Notes under the pieces: generated by a model
What the model was told of the DNA's origin: nothing
Database searches by the model: none
The model's input: the letters and a program-made list of their open reading frames with translations, nothing else
DNA from: Candidatus Cloacimonadota bacterium
Lineage (GTDB): Bacteria; Cloacimonadota; Cloacimonadia; Cloacimonadales; TCS61
Assembly: GCA_021157645.1 (NCBI GenBank)
Contig: JAGGWC010000016.1
Location: forward strand, 1-6,051
Length of the DNA stretch: 6,051 bases
Direction: 5' to 3'
In this document: in pieces, positions 1 through 5,813 of the stretch
Position numbering within the stretch: position 1 is the first letter of the stretch
How the letters are laid out: each line of letters starts with the position of its first letter
Translations under genes and position numbers: made by a program

Positions 1-68
1 ATTTCCTGTGCTGATAAAGTTGCAGTAATAATTAAAACTGCCGTTAAAATAATTGTAAATTTTTTCAT
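1..68 (-). CDS. Secreted protein, N-terminal signal peptide only (partial)
   Basis: This is the first 22 codons of a gene that runs off the left edge. The visible product begins MKKFTIILTAVLIITATLSA followed by QE: two lysines, a hydrophobic stretch and a small-residue LSA motif before Q, which is a typical Sec signal peptide cleaved by signal peptidase I. There is no lipobox cysteine, so it is not an obvious lipoprotein. The start is well supported, because a GGAGG ribosome binding site lies 4 bases upstream of the ATG. The gene is on the same strand as everything else and starts 140 bp after the permease gene. The mature protein is not visible, so function is unknown. A periplasmic or outer-membrane partner of the upstream transporter is possible, but that is only inference from position. 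Confidence 0.7.
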   Translation of the reverse strand, partial: MKKFTIILTAVLIITATLSAQE

Positions 69-112
69 TTTCCCTCCAATTTACATACTTTATTTATTTC
101 TTCGATTGGAAC

Positions 113-204
113 AACTTCCGAATGTTTCGACTTATCGAATCTTCGGAATGTTGATCTACTCTTGCCAAAACAATCAGAAGATCAGTAAACTGAACATTCC
201 GATG
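113..204. repeat. Palindromic intergenic repeat, three copies of an ATTCCGAA-type core
   Basis: This lies in the 140-bp gap between the permease and the left-edge gene. Core copies are AACTTCCGAATGTT (113-126), CTTCGGAATGTT (141-152) and AACATTCCGATG (193-204). Two competing folds are visible. One is a hairpin of CCGAA (118-122) with TTCGG (142-146) enclosing TTCGA/TCGAA (126-130/135-139). The other is a perfect 10-bp pairing of 143-152 with 193-202. No T-run follows on the minus strand, so this does not look like a classic intrinsic terminator. The 11-mer ACATTCCGAAG is shared with the repeat at 4935-4945, which suggests a dispersed family. Confidence 0.6.
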
Positions 205-208
205 TTTT

Positions 209-754
209 TCATATTTTCACTTCTATTTCTTTTTCCGTATTCATCAATTTATTAATGATAATTCCCATTAAAGTAATGAAAACTGTCGTCATACCTAATC
301 TAGCGAGCATAAATTTTGCACCCATAAATTGTAATTCCATAAGCTCCTGAGGAATCTTTATACAAGCCCAGGCAGAAAGAAATATCACAATGTTCGTGTA
401 ACTCGCACCCTTTTTATGCAATGCTTGTGCCATTGGAAAAGCTATGAATATTGGTCCTGTTGGAATTGCACCGAGAAAAAATGCAACCGCAATTCCTTTA
501 ATACCTGAACTTTCACCGAGATGAGTCATCACAAATTCTTTTGAAACCCATACTGTGAATAATCCCATAAGAATAAGAACTGCTGGAAATACCATCGCCA
601 TTTGTTTAAAATAATCAAAAGATGTTTGCAAGATCAAGGGAGATTTTTCTGGAACTAAAATTGTAATTAATGCAAATCCTACAATCACTAAACCTAAAAA
701 CAGGAATCCTTTTTTACTACTCTTCTTATTTTTTTTCATCATTTGATCTTTCAT
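209..754 (-). CDS. Permease half-protein, DUF318/ArsP-like (second of tandem pair)
   Basis: This 181-residue integral membrane protein has about five hydrophobic segments (roughly residues 16-34, 54-71, 86-109, 120-134 and 151-170) after a lysine-rich N-terminus. The stretch GAIPTGPIFIAFPMA (95-109), then KKGAS and the SAWACIKIPQE motif (127-137), are what I associate with the predicted permease family PF03773 (DUF318/ArsP_1). Full-length members have about 300 or more residues in two similar halves; this gene encodes one half. The FP...GAS and MGxKFxxxR motifs recur in the adjacent upstream gene, so the two are paralogous halves that probably assemble together. Its ATG overlaps the upstream stop as ATGA, and a GGGAG site 7 bases upstream supports this start. 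The substrate is unknown; some family members export organoarsenicals. Cys131 in the conserved motif could contact a metal or thiol-reactive substrate (inference). Confidence 0.75.
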   Translation of the reverse strand: MKDQMMKKNKKSSKKGFLFLGLVIVGFALITILVPEKSPLILQTSFDYFKQMAMVFPAVLILMGLFTVWVSKEFVMTHLGESSGIKGIAVAFFLGAIPTGPIFIAFPMAQALHKKGASYTNIVIFLSAWACIKIPQELMELQFMGAKFMLARLGMTTVFITLMGIIINKLMNTEKEIEVKI

Positions 755-1227
755 AATATCACTCCCATCAAAGCAGCAATTATTAAAGCAATTGCAAAAC
801 TGATAAGATTACGATAGATGGCGAATTTCTTTCCCATTGTTTTAATTTCCAATGGTAAAGTTACTATCCCGATCATAGTGAGTGTAGTTATAAATGCCGT
901 CACTGAGCTTATGGAAGCACCTTCCTGCAAAAATGAACCCGCCAAAGGAAATGCCAATAGCGCTGGGATATGAAGGACACTTCCAAATAGAGCAATAGAA
1001 ACAAATCCAATTACACCATTTTCCTGACCGAAAAAAAGAGCGATCTTATCAGCAAAAAGACCGTACATTATTCCAATTAACATAATTACAGATAAAATAG
1101 ATGGAGCTATTTTTCCTAACGTTTTTAGGGCAATCATTATCGATTTTTTTGTTTTCATTTTATCTTTACTAAATGAAATTATCAAAGAGATTATTACCAG
1201 TCCGTTTATTAATATTACAGTTTTCAT
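751..1227 (-). CDS. Permease half-protein, DUF318/ArsP-like (first of tandem pair)
   Basis: This 158-residue membrane protein has about five hydrophobic segments (residues 2-19, 38-57, 73-98, 107-126 and 138-157). Residues 82-105 contain GSVLHIPALLAFPLA followed by LQEGAS, aligning with the FP...GAS motif of its downstream neighbour. Residues 126-139 (LEIKTMGKKFAIYR) align with ELMELQFMGAKFMLAR of that neighbour. The two genes overlap by 4 bases and so are almost certainly translationally coupled, giving a permease split into two chains. The IP/FP residues in the third segment are typical of the DUF318 family as I know it. The first cytoplasmic-type loop (KDKMKTKKS) is strongly basic, suggesting an orientation opposite to the partner, but the later basic loop KTMGKKFAIYR leaves this open. 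A weak AGGA lies about 10 bases upstream of the ATG. It starts 51 bp after the phospholipase gene. Confidence 0.72.
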   Translation of the reverse strand: MKTVILINGLVIISLIISFSKDKMKTKKSIMIALKTLGKIAPSILSVIMLIGIMYGLFADKIALFFGQENGVIGFVSIALFGSVLHIPALLAFPLAGSFLQEGASISSVTAFITTLTMIGIVTLPLEIKTMGKKFAIYRNLISFAIALIIAALMGVIL

Positions 1228-1278
1228 AAATTATTATTCCTACTTTTTCTTGTTCTTTTTGGTTCGCTGTTAATCATC

Positions 1279-2214
1279 TCAAATTCCAAACGGATCTGCG
1301 ATCAAGCCAATACTCAGTTCACTCAATGTATTTTCAAAATGAATATTGTAATAATCCTGACCATAATAATATTGAATGTATAAGCGCACATCTTCCAAAT
1401 ATTTTGGATTATAAGATAATATAATCGAGCTTCCGAACCGCTTTGAGAAATCTAATGCATCAACATCTTCCATATTACCAAAAATGTAAGTTGTATTTAT
1501 CATAGCTCTCAAATTGGGTCGTAATTTCAGGTTTTCAGAGGAACTTTCAATTTTACCATTTCCAGAAAATATTGATGTAAGTGTTTCTATAGTAAATTTG
1601 AAAATTTGAATATCATTGTGCCACCTTATATTTCCATATCTGTTATTCAGAACCTTATCCTGCAATTCATTCGGATGATACTCAATAGATGATCTAAAGA
1701 ATTCCGTAGCATTTTGTTGAAGAAAGAATAATTTTGTTAAGAAAAAACCAACCTCTATATAATTCGTAGAGAAAGAACCATCTGTTGTATTTATAGATCC
1801 GTCTTCTTTAAAAAAATCTCCATCTTGTCCATTGGAATGATGAGCTATACGTCCGAAAAGATAGAAAGTGTTAGACTTTCCAGGATTAAAATCCTTTAGT
1901 TGATGATAAAATGTTATCTGTGGCATATAACTGGGTGTGGATACAGGTTCGGAGTCTGTTCGATACATTCTCAAAATCACTTTTGGCGTTAAAACTGCTC
2001 CGGTTCGAGAATTTTTCCTGATTCGAATTAAATAATTTGGAACCATTTTACCTTCAAACCATAAAGGTTTCAAATTACCAATCCCATCCAGAAAAGTTAT
2101 ATAACCAACTTCGCTATTTGCCAGAATATATCGTGAAAATCTTTGCTGATCTGTTTGAGCAAAGATCGTTGATGCAAAGATCAAAACCAGTATGATCATA
2201 ATATTTCTTTTCAT
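1279..2214 (-). CDS. pldA: Outer-membrane phospholipase A (OMPLA/PldA-like)
   Basis: This is a 311-residue protein with a signal peptide (MKRNIMIILVLIFASTIFAQ, cleavage near residue 19) and alternating aromatic/polar strands typical of a beta-barrel. Residues 125-129 read H-H-S-N-G, matching the OMPLA catalytic signature H-x-S-N-G (E. coli His142, Ser144). That makes His125 and Ser127 the likely catalytic pair, with Asn151 (STNYIEVGF) a candidate for the third residue, E. coli Asn156. The spacing from His to Asn is longer than in E. coli (26 versus 14), which implies an insertion. The C-terminal part, QYYYGQDYYNI followed by LSIGLIADPF (281-309), resembles the conserved PldA ending with its GYGESLIDYN and IGIG strands. 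The enzyme would hydrolyse phospholipids in the outer leaflet. It overlaps the potassium-channel stop by 4 bases (ATGA), so the two are coupled. The symbol is assigned by motif, not alignment. Confidence 0.72.
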   Translation of the reverse strand: MKRNIMIILVLIFASTIFAQTDQQRFSRYILANSEVGYITFLDGIGNLKPLWFEGKMVPNYLIRIRKNSRTGAVLTPKVILRMYRTDSEPVSTPSYMPQITFYHQLKDFNPGKSNTFYLFGRIAHHSNGQDGDFFKEDGSINTTDGSFSTNYIEVGFFLTKLFFLQQNATEFFRSSIEYHPNELQDKVLNNRYGNIRWHNDIQIFKFTIETLTSIFSGNGKIESSSENLKLRPNLRAMINTTYIFGNMEDVDALDFSKRFGSSIILSYNPKYLEDVRLYIQYYYGQDYYNIHFENTLSELSIGLIADPFGI

Positions 2215-2513
2215 TTTCTCTTCTTCTCTATTTTCTTTAAAAGTCCCATTCTATATTCGATAATTTTTTTTGAAAAAGCATTTACAAAAGCAAACAGAAT
2301 CCCAAGTCCTGAAAGAATATAAAAGATAAATATGATTTTCCCCGCATCTGTTTGTGGAGTGAAATCTCCATATCCAACTGTCGTGAGGGTCGTTACACAG
2401 AAATATAACGAATCTAACCAACGCCAATTTTCAACATAGTGAAAAAGAATTGTCCCAATTATTATCACAATAACTAACGAGATCAAAATAGGGAAATATT
2501 TTTTTGTGTCCAA
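2211..2513 (-). CDS. Two-transmembrane potassium channel (Ion_trans_2)
   Basis: This 100-residue protein consists almost entirely of a potassium-channel pore module. It has TM1 (about 7-24), a pore helix beginning at WRWLDSLYF (30-38), the textbook K+ selectivity filter TTVGYGD (44-50) and TM2 (about 58-79). A short basic tail follows (KKIIEYRMGLLKKIEKKRK). There is no RCK or cyclic-nucleotide domain, so gating control is not visible; four subunits would form the channel in the inner membrane. Length and layout fit a KcsA-like minimal channel. The first codon is TTG, with no in-frame ATG before residue 89, and the start is supported by AGGAG 6 bases upstream. Its stop overlaps the phospholipase start by 4 bases. 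The reason for pairing with a phospholipase and exporter is unknown; a link to osmotic or membrane stress is inference. Confidence 0.9.
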   Translation of the reverse strand: MDTKKYFPILISLVIVIIIGTILFHYVENWRWLDSLYFCVTTLTTVGYGDFTPQTDAGKIIFIFYILSGLGILFAFVNAFSKKIIEYRMGLLKKIEKKRK

Positions 2514-2519
2514 TTTATT

Positions 2520-2524
2520 CTCCT
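2520..2524 (-). promoter_or_regulatory. Ribosome binding site fixing a TTG start
   Basis: AGGAG on the minus strand lies 6 bases before the TTG at 2513-2511. No ATG or GTG is available at the N-terminal end of the channel frame, and TM1 begins only a few residues in. This site is therefore what justifies the rare TTG start. Confidence 0.7.
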
Positions 2525-2552
2525 AAAGAATACTTTGCTGATTGATGAAAAC

Positions 2553-2587
2553 CTTCGCAATGGTTTTCGTAGTCAACCATTGCGAAG
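2553..2587. repeat. Perfect 13-bp inverted repeat between the RND and channel genes
   Basis: CTTCGCAATGGTT (2553-2565) and AACCATTGCGAAG (2575-2587) are perfect reverse complements around a 9-base loop. In the minus-strand transcript the stem is followed, after two bases, by only a four-U run, so it is at best a weak terminator. It could equally be an mRNA-stabilising or processing hairpin that separates expression of the RND gene from the downstream genes. The CTTCG(C)AATG(G)TT sequence resembles CTTCGGAATGTT at 141-152, so it may be a diverged member of the same dispersed palindrome family. Confidence 0.7.
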
Positions 2588-2621
2588 ATCAAGATCATTC
2601 TTAACGTTTGAACTCGAGTTT

Positions 2622-4913
2622 TCATTTTTTTCCAAAAAACAGATTTGTTTTATAAAGCAGAAGATACATAATTGTTACAGTTCCCAAGAAACTGGTGAAC
2701 ATATTTAAAGAAACCAAAGCACCTAAACTTCTATTTGGTGGGAATACAGAGAACAACAGAACTAAAAATCCGGCAATCACAACGGTAGCATTAAAGATAA
2801 TTGCACGTCCTGAGTGATGCATTGTTCCTTGCATCGTTTTCTGTTTGTCTCCGGTATCTTTTGCATAAATTTTGTATCGCTCGATAAAGTGAACTGCATA
2901 ATCTATCCCGATTCCAATTGCGATACTGGAGATGAGAGCTGTAGTTGTGCTGAGTGGAATGTTTAGGAGTCCCATCACACCAAACCCGATAATTGCCGTA
3001 ATTACAATCGGAACCGAACCGATGAGACCTGCCCAGATATTTTTGAACATTAAGGTGAGCAGAATAATGATGATAAAAAGTGACATTATCAAACTTTTGA
3101 TCTGTCCTTCTAAAATGAGATCTGTAAAGATGAGACCTTTGTATCCGGAACCTGCATAATTTATACTGATCCCAAGTTTTTCAAAATCTTTTTTATATTC
3201 TTCTACAACTGCAATGGCACTGTTTATTGCTTTAGAATTATCACTTTTCAGTTGTATGGTCATATTAGCAGTTTTAAAATCGTAATCCACGACTTTCCAT
3301 AAGTTTTCAGGATCACCACTCATTTCATAAAGCAGGAGATATTGAGCATTTAAATCCTGTGAATCCGGAATCGTATCAAATTCCTCTTTATCAGCATGCA
3401 TCACTTTATTCATACGTTTCAAATAATCTGCCAATGAGAATGAATTGCCTACAACAGCCAATCTAGTTTCTATATCATTCTGCAATTTATCAATTAATTT
3501 CAAAACTGCCGGAGATTTCATTACACCTTTTTCTTTCCCCTCAAAAATAACATTGAGATTACTGGTTCCTCCAAAATTTTCGTTGATGAATTTATCGGTT
3601 AGCACAATATCACTGTTTTTTTCAAATTTATCAAGGAAACTGGAATTGATCCAAACTTTAGTTATTCCAAAAAGTGAAACAGCCACAATTGCAATTGTAA
3701 GGAAAAGAGTAATGACTTTGTGTTTGATCACACCTTCCGCAAATTTATATGAAAAATGGTTCTTGGTTGTATCACTTTTAGATTTCGCCTTTTGTTTTCT
3801 TTTTGGAAAACCAAATATAAGGATAGCTGCCGGAATAAGAATAAGCGAAAACAACATTGCAGCCATCACGCCAAAAGCAGTGAAAATTCCAAAATATTTT
3901 ATAGGGAACACTTCTGAGGTAAGAAGCGAAATAAATCCTACCGACGTTGTAACAGAAGTCATCACAACCGGTTTCCACATTCCCTTAAGCATATCTGCAA
4001 CTGCTTCTTTTCGGGTTGCGTTAGGGTTCTTGCGCAAGAAAAGATCTAGATGACTGTAAAGATGAATTCCATCTGCCACTCCAATTGCGATCAGCATTAC
4101 CGGAAGCATCGTAGAAACAGCATAGATGGGGATTTTTACAGCGGCCATAAGACCAAAAGCCCATATAACACTAAAGACAACTACAAGCATTGTGAAGATT
4201 GTATTTTTTACACTTTTCATCACGAGCAAAAGTACAAATATAATAACTAACATCACTATTGGAACCATTTTCTTCATATCTTTAGGACCCAAATAAGCCA
4301 TAGATCCTTCGACAATTGGAATGCCGGCAACATAAAGTTTTTCCGGTCCTTCAAAAGAGTGTACAAGCTCCAATATCTGATGATAAAATTCCTGACTGAA
4401 AACATCATCACCAATTTCCGCAATGATCACAGTTACAGTTTCATTCTCTGAAACCAATCTGCCAAAGATCATTTCATTTGCTCTAACTTTTTCTGCTATT
4501 TCATTCAAACCTTCATCAGTTGTGGGAACTTTTTTGAAAAATGCTTTCACATCCATTCCATCTTCAGTTCCGATAATATTATCTGCAGTATAAAGCGAGG
4601 TGACATCACTCTTTTCGATCTCTTTCATTTTACCTAATTGCTTTGTTAGATCTTTAACTTTTTGCAATGTTCCAGTTTGGTAAATACCATCTCTATTTTC
4701 AATTGCAATGATAATTCCATCTTTGATGTTGAATATCTCCTCTGCTTGATCGCTATAGATAAAAGCTGGATGATCTTGGGGCATATATTTATCCAGATCA
4801 GTTTCCATTCTGCTGTTTTTCTTCATTACCATAAAAAATGCAATTGAGATAATCAACAAAACCAGCATTGTTATTTTGGGAAATCTCAATAACTTATTCA
4901 ATAATTTTTCCAT
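2622..4913 (-). CDS. RND-superfamily exporter, MMPL/Patched-like
   Basis: This 763-residue inner-membrane transporter has the duplicated RND layout. TM1 (13-31) is followed by a periplasmic domain (about 35-212), then five helices (215-233, 238-258, 264-287, 315-333, 340-368). After a basic cytoplasmic linker (371-398), TM7 (399-417) leads into a second periplasmic domain (about 420-603) and five more helices (605-754). The fourth and tenth helices carry intramembrane aspartates in GVADGIH (Asp281) and GIGIDYAVH (Asp671), the expected proton-relay positions. The length is well below the 1000 or more residues of AcrB-type multidrug pumps. It fits the MMPL/hopanoid-type group, which moves lipids and other hydrophobic molecules by proton motive force. 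AAGGAG 8 bases upstream supports the ATG. The regulator gene lies 306 bp upstream on the same strand, with an operator-like site between. No adaptor (MFP) or TolC gene is visible. The substrate is unknown. Confidence 0.9.
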   Translation of the reverse strand: MEKLLNKLLRFPKITMLVLLIISIAFFMVMKKNSRMETDLDKYMPQDHPAFIYSDQAEEIFNIKDGIIIAIENRDGIYQTGTLQKVKDLTKQLGKMKEIEKSDVTSLYTADNIIGTEDGMDVKAFFKKVPTTDEGLNEIAEKVRANEMIFGRLVSENETVTVIIAEIGDDVFSQEFYHQILELVHSFEGPEKLYVAGIPIVEGSMAYLGPKDMKKMVPIVMLVIIFVLLLVMKSVKNTIFTMLVVVFSVIWAFGLMAAVKIPIYAVSTMLPVMLIAIGVADGIHLYSHLDLFLRKNPNATRKEAVADMLKGMWKPVVMTSVTTSVGFISLLTSEVFPIKYFGIFTAFGVMAAMLFSLILIPAAILIFGFPKRKQKAKSKSDTTKNHFSYKFAEGVIKHKVITLFLTIAIVAVSLFGITKVWINSSFLDKFEKNSDIVLTDKFINENFGGTSNLNVIFEGKEKGVMKSPAVLKLIDKLQNDIETRLAVVGNSFSLADYLKRMNKVMHADKEEFDTIPDSQDLNAQYLLLYEMSGDPENLWKVVDYDFKTANMTIQLKSDNSKAINSAIAVVEEYKKDFEKLGISINYAGSGYKGLIFTDLILEGQIKSLIMSLFIIIILLTLMFKNIWAGLIGSVPIVITAIIGFGVMGLLNIPLSTTTALISSIAIGIGIDYAVHFIERYKIYAKDTGDKQKTMQGTMHHSGRAIIFNATVVIAGFLVLLFSVFPPNRSLGALVSLNMFTSFLGTVTIMYLLLYKTNLFFGKK

Positions 4914-4934
4914 ACTATTTTCTCCTTTTATTTT

Positions 4935-5011
4935 ACATTCCGAAGCTCTCTTCAGATCTCCTCTTTTGAAGATTCGGAAGGTTACTACTGAACTAAAACT
5001 TTCCGAATCTT
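4935..5011. repeat. Palindromic repeat with two alternative stems upstream of the RND gene
   Basis: AAGATTCGGAAGGTT (4969-4983) pairs with AACTTTCCGAATCTT (4997-5011) over 15 positions, with a single G-T mismatch on the plus strand, around a 13-base loop. Alternatively TTCGGAA (4973-4979) pairs with TTCCGAA (4938-4944), reinforced by TCTTCA/TGAAGA (4949-4954/4967-4972). The two folds share 4969-4979 and exclude each other. The ribosome binding site of the RND gene lies just beyond, at 4922-4927. The core ACATTCCGAAG is identical to one at 142-152 (opposite strand), which argues for a repeat family rather than a purpose-built switch. Confidence 0.6.
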
Positions 5012-5182
5012 AAATTTAAATATCCCTGTGTGGGAAGCATCAGAAAGTAAGTAAATTTGTCTTTCTGAGGAAATCTTCTATGAATTTTCTAACGAAGAAT
5101 CTCATTACCGAAAGAGATCCTTCCAGAGAACAATGTGCAAGATTTACCAGGAAGACAGAAACACTCTATTCTGTAACTTTTA

Positions 5183-5198
5183 GTTAACACTCACTAAC
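5183..5198 (-). promoter_or_regulatory. Second TetR operator-like site, upstream of the RND gene
   Basis: Read on the minus strand the site is GTTAGTGAGTGTTAAC. It matches the core of the tetR operator, GTTAGTGAATACTAAC at 5825-5840, in 13 of 16 positions, with three transitions as the only differences; the next three bases (TAA) also match. It retains the outer inverted half-sites. Its position just after the tetR stop and before the RND leader is where a repressor would act on the RND transcript. Binding is inferred. Confidence 0.5.
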
Positions 5199-5213
5199 TT
5201 TTAATTTAAACAA
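5184..5213 (-). promoter_or_regulatory. Possible promoter for the RND-containing operon
   Basis: A weak sigma70-like pair is visible on the minus strand: TTGTTT (5208-5213) and TGTTAA (5184-5189) separated by 18 bases. The operator-like sequence covers most of the spacer's downstream end and the -10 element, a common arrangement for TetR-type repression. The region is very AT-rich, so chance matches are easy. Confidence 0.25.
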
Positions 5214-5219
5214 AAAAAT

Positions 5220-5798
5220 TTATTTTACCACAATTATTTTTTTTATATCATCACTGAGCTGCTTACCTTCATTTTCTAAATTAAAGATCATACCCGACAT
5301 ACTCCACTGTGTAACTAATAATCTCATTGAACCGATGATCATTCTGATTAAACTTAGTGAATTTATATCTGTACGAATTTCATTATTTTTCTGACCAGAT
5401 TGTATAACTGTTTCCAAAACCTTATGAGATCGATTCATCATATTATTCATTTTTAATATTAGATTTTCTTCATTTTGGAAATTCGCTTCAGAAAAAATTA
5501 CCTTAGCAAAATCCTGATTCTGACTGATTATCTTTAAATGTTCAATAATAAAGCTTTCAATTTTATTTAAAGAGTTTATTGATCGATTAAGCTTTTCTAA
5601 AGCAGGCTGCATTTTAATTTGGAAATATGTAATTACGGCTTTTAAGATTTCTAATTTACTACTAAAATGTCTATAGAGTGCAGGTTCAGAAATCCCGATC
5701 TCAGATGCAATGTTTTTAATAGTTAAATTCTGAATACCTCTTTGAGCGATAATCTTAATCGCTGTTTCTACTATTTGCTGCTGCCTTTCGCTAAACAT
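5220..5798 (-). CDS. TetR/AcrR-family transcriptional regulator
   Basis: This is a 192-residue repressor with an N-terminal TetR DNA-binding domain. Helix 1 is about residues 5-20, and the helix-turn-helix spans about 26-45 (TIKNIASEIGISEPALYRHF), with the usual ALYRHF recognition end and the following SKLEIL. The remaining 140 residues form the helical ligand-binding and dimerisation domain; its ligand cannot be read from sequence. The ATG at 5798 is chosen because AAGGAG lies 9 bases upstream and the family typically starts a few residues before helix 1. The in-frame GTG at 5822 would add eight residues, but it lies inside the operator palindrome and has no ribosome site of its own. A perfect palindrome next to the promoter indicates autoregulation. 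The related site at 5183-5198 suggests control of the downstream RND gene. Similar regulators often control RND or lipid genes. Confidence 0.9.
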   Translation of the reverse strand: MFSERQQQIVETAIKIIAQRGIQNLTIKNIASEIGISEPALYRHFSSKLEILKAVITYFQIKMQPALEKLNRSINSLNKIESFIIEHLKIISQNQDFAKVIFSEANFQNEENLILKMNNMMNRSHKVLETVIQSGQKNNEIRTDINSLSLIRMIIGSMRLLVTQWSMSGMIFNLENEGKQLSDDIKKIIVVK

Positions 5799-5807
5799 TT
5801 TTGCTTT

Positions 5808-5813
5808 CTCCTT
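5808..5813 (-). promoter_or_regulatory. Ribosome binding site deciding the tetR start
   Basis: AAGGAG on the minus strand is followed by 9 bases and then the ATG at 5798-5796. It favours this ATG over the upstream in-frame GTG at 5822. Its first two bases overlap the operator palindrome. Confidence 0.75.

Larger units (their letters stand above)
4914..5219 (-). other. 306-bp gene-free leader between tetR and the RND gene
   Basis: I see no convincing gene here; the longest frames are about 30-36 codons on either strand. It holds, in transcription order, an operator-like site and possible promoter (5183-5213) and the hairpin ACAGAA/TTCTGT (5155-5160/5169-5174). Next come the short stem ATCTC/GAGAT near 5099-5117 and the 8-bp hairpin TCAGAAAG/CTTTCTGA (5040-5047/5061-5068). 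Last are a small TCCC/GGGA stem (5023-5035) and the palindromic repeat at 4935-5011. If transcription starts near the operator-like site, this would be a long structured 5' leader for the RND mRNA. It may also be a composite of dispersed intergenic repeats. Confidence 0.55.

Noticed and set aside
2932..4847. Plus-strand open frames at 2932-3159, 3445-4053, 4050-4250 and 4662-4847, and a second minus-strand frame at 3778-3978
   Set aside because: All lie inside the RND gene, which has a clear 12-helix RND protein in its own frame. Their translations show no domain and they lack good ribosome sites.
5083..5187. Plus-strand 35-codon frame starting MNFLTKNLITERD between tetR and the RND gene
   Set aside because: It is short, lies on the strand opposite to all genes, overlaps several inverted repeats and runs into the operator-like site. 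It is more likely repeat-derived or chance.
5200..5240. Possible intrinsic terminator after tetR (T-run after the stop codon)
   Set aside because: The only pairing partner is an A-tract in the tetR end, giving an A-T-only stem with no GC content; it is not a credible terminator.
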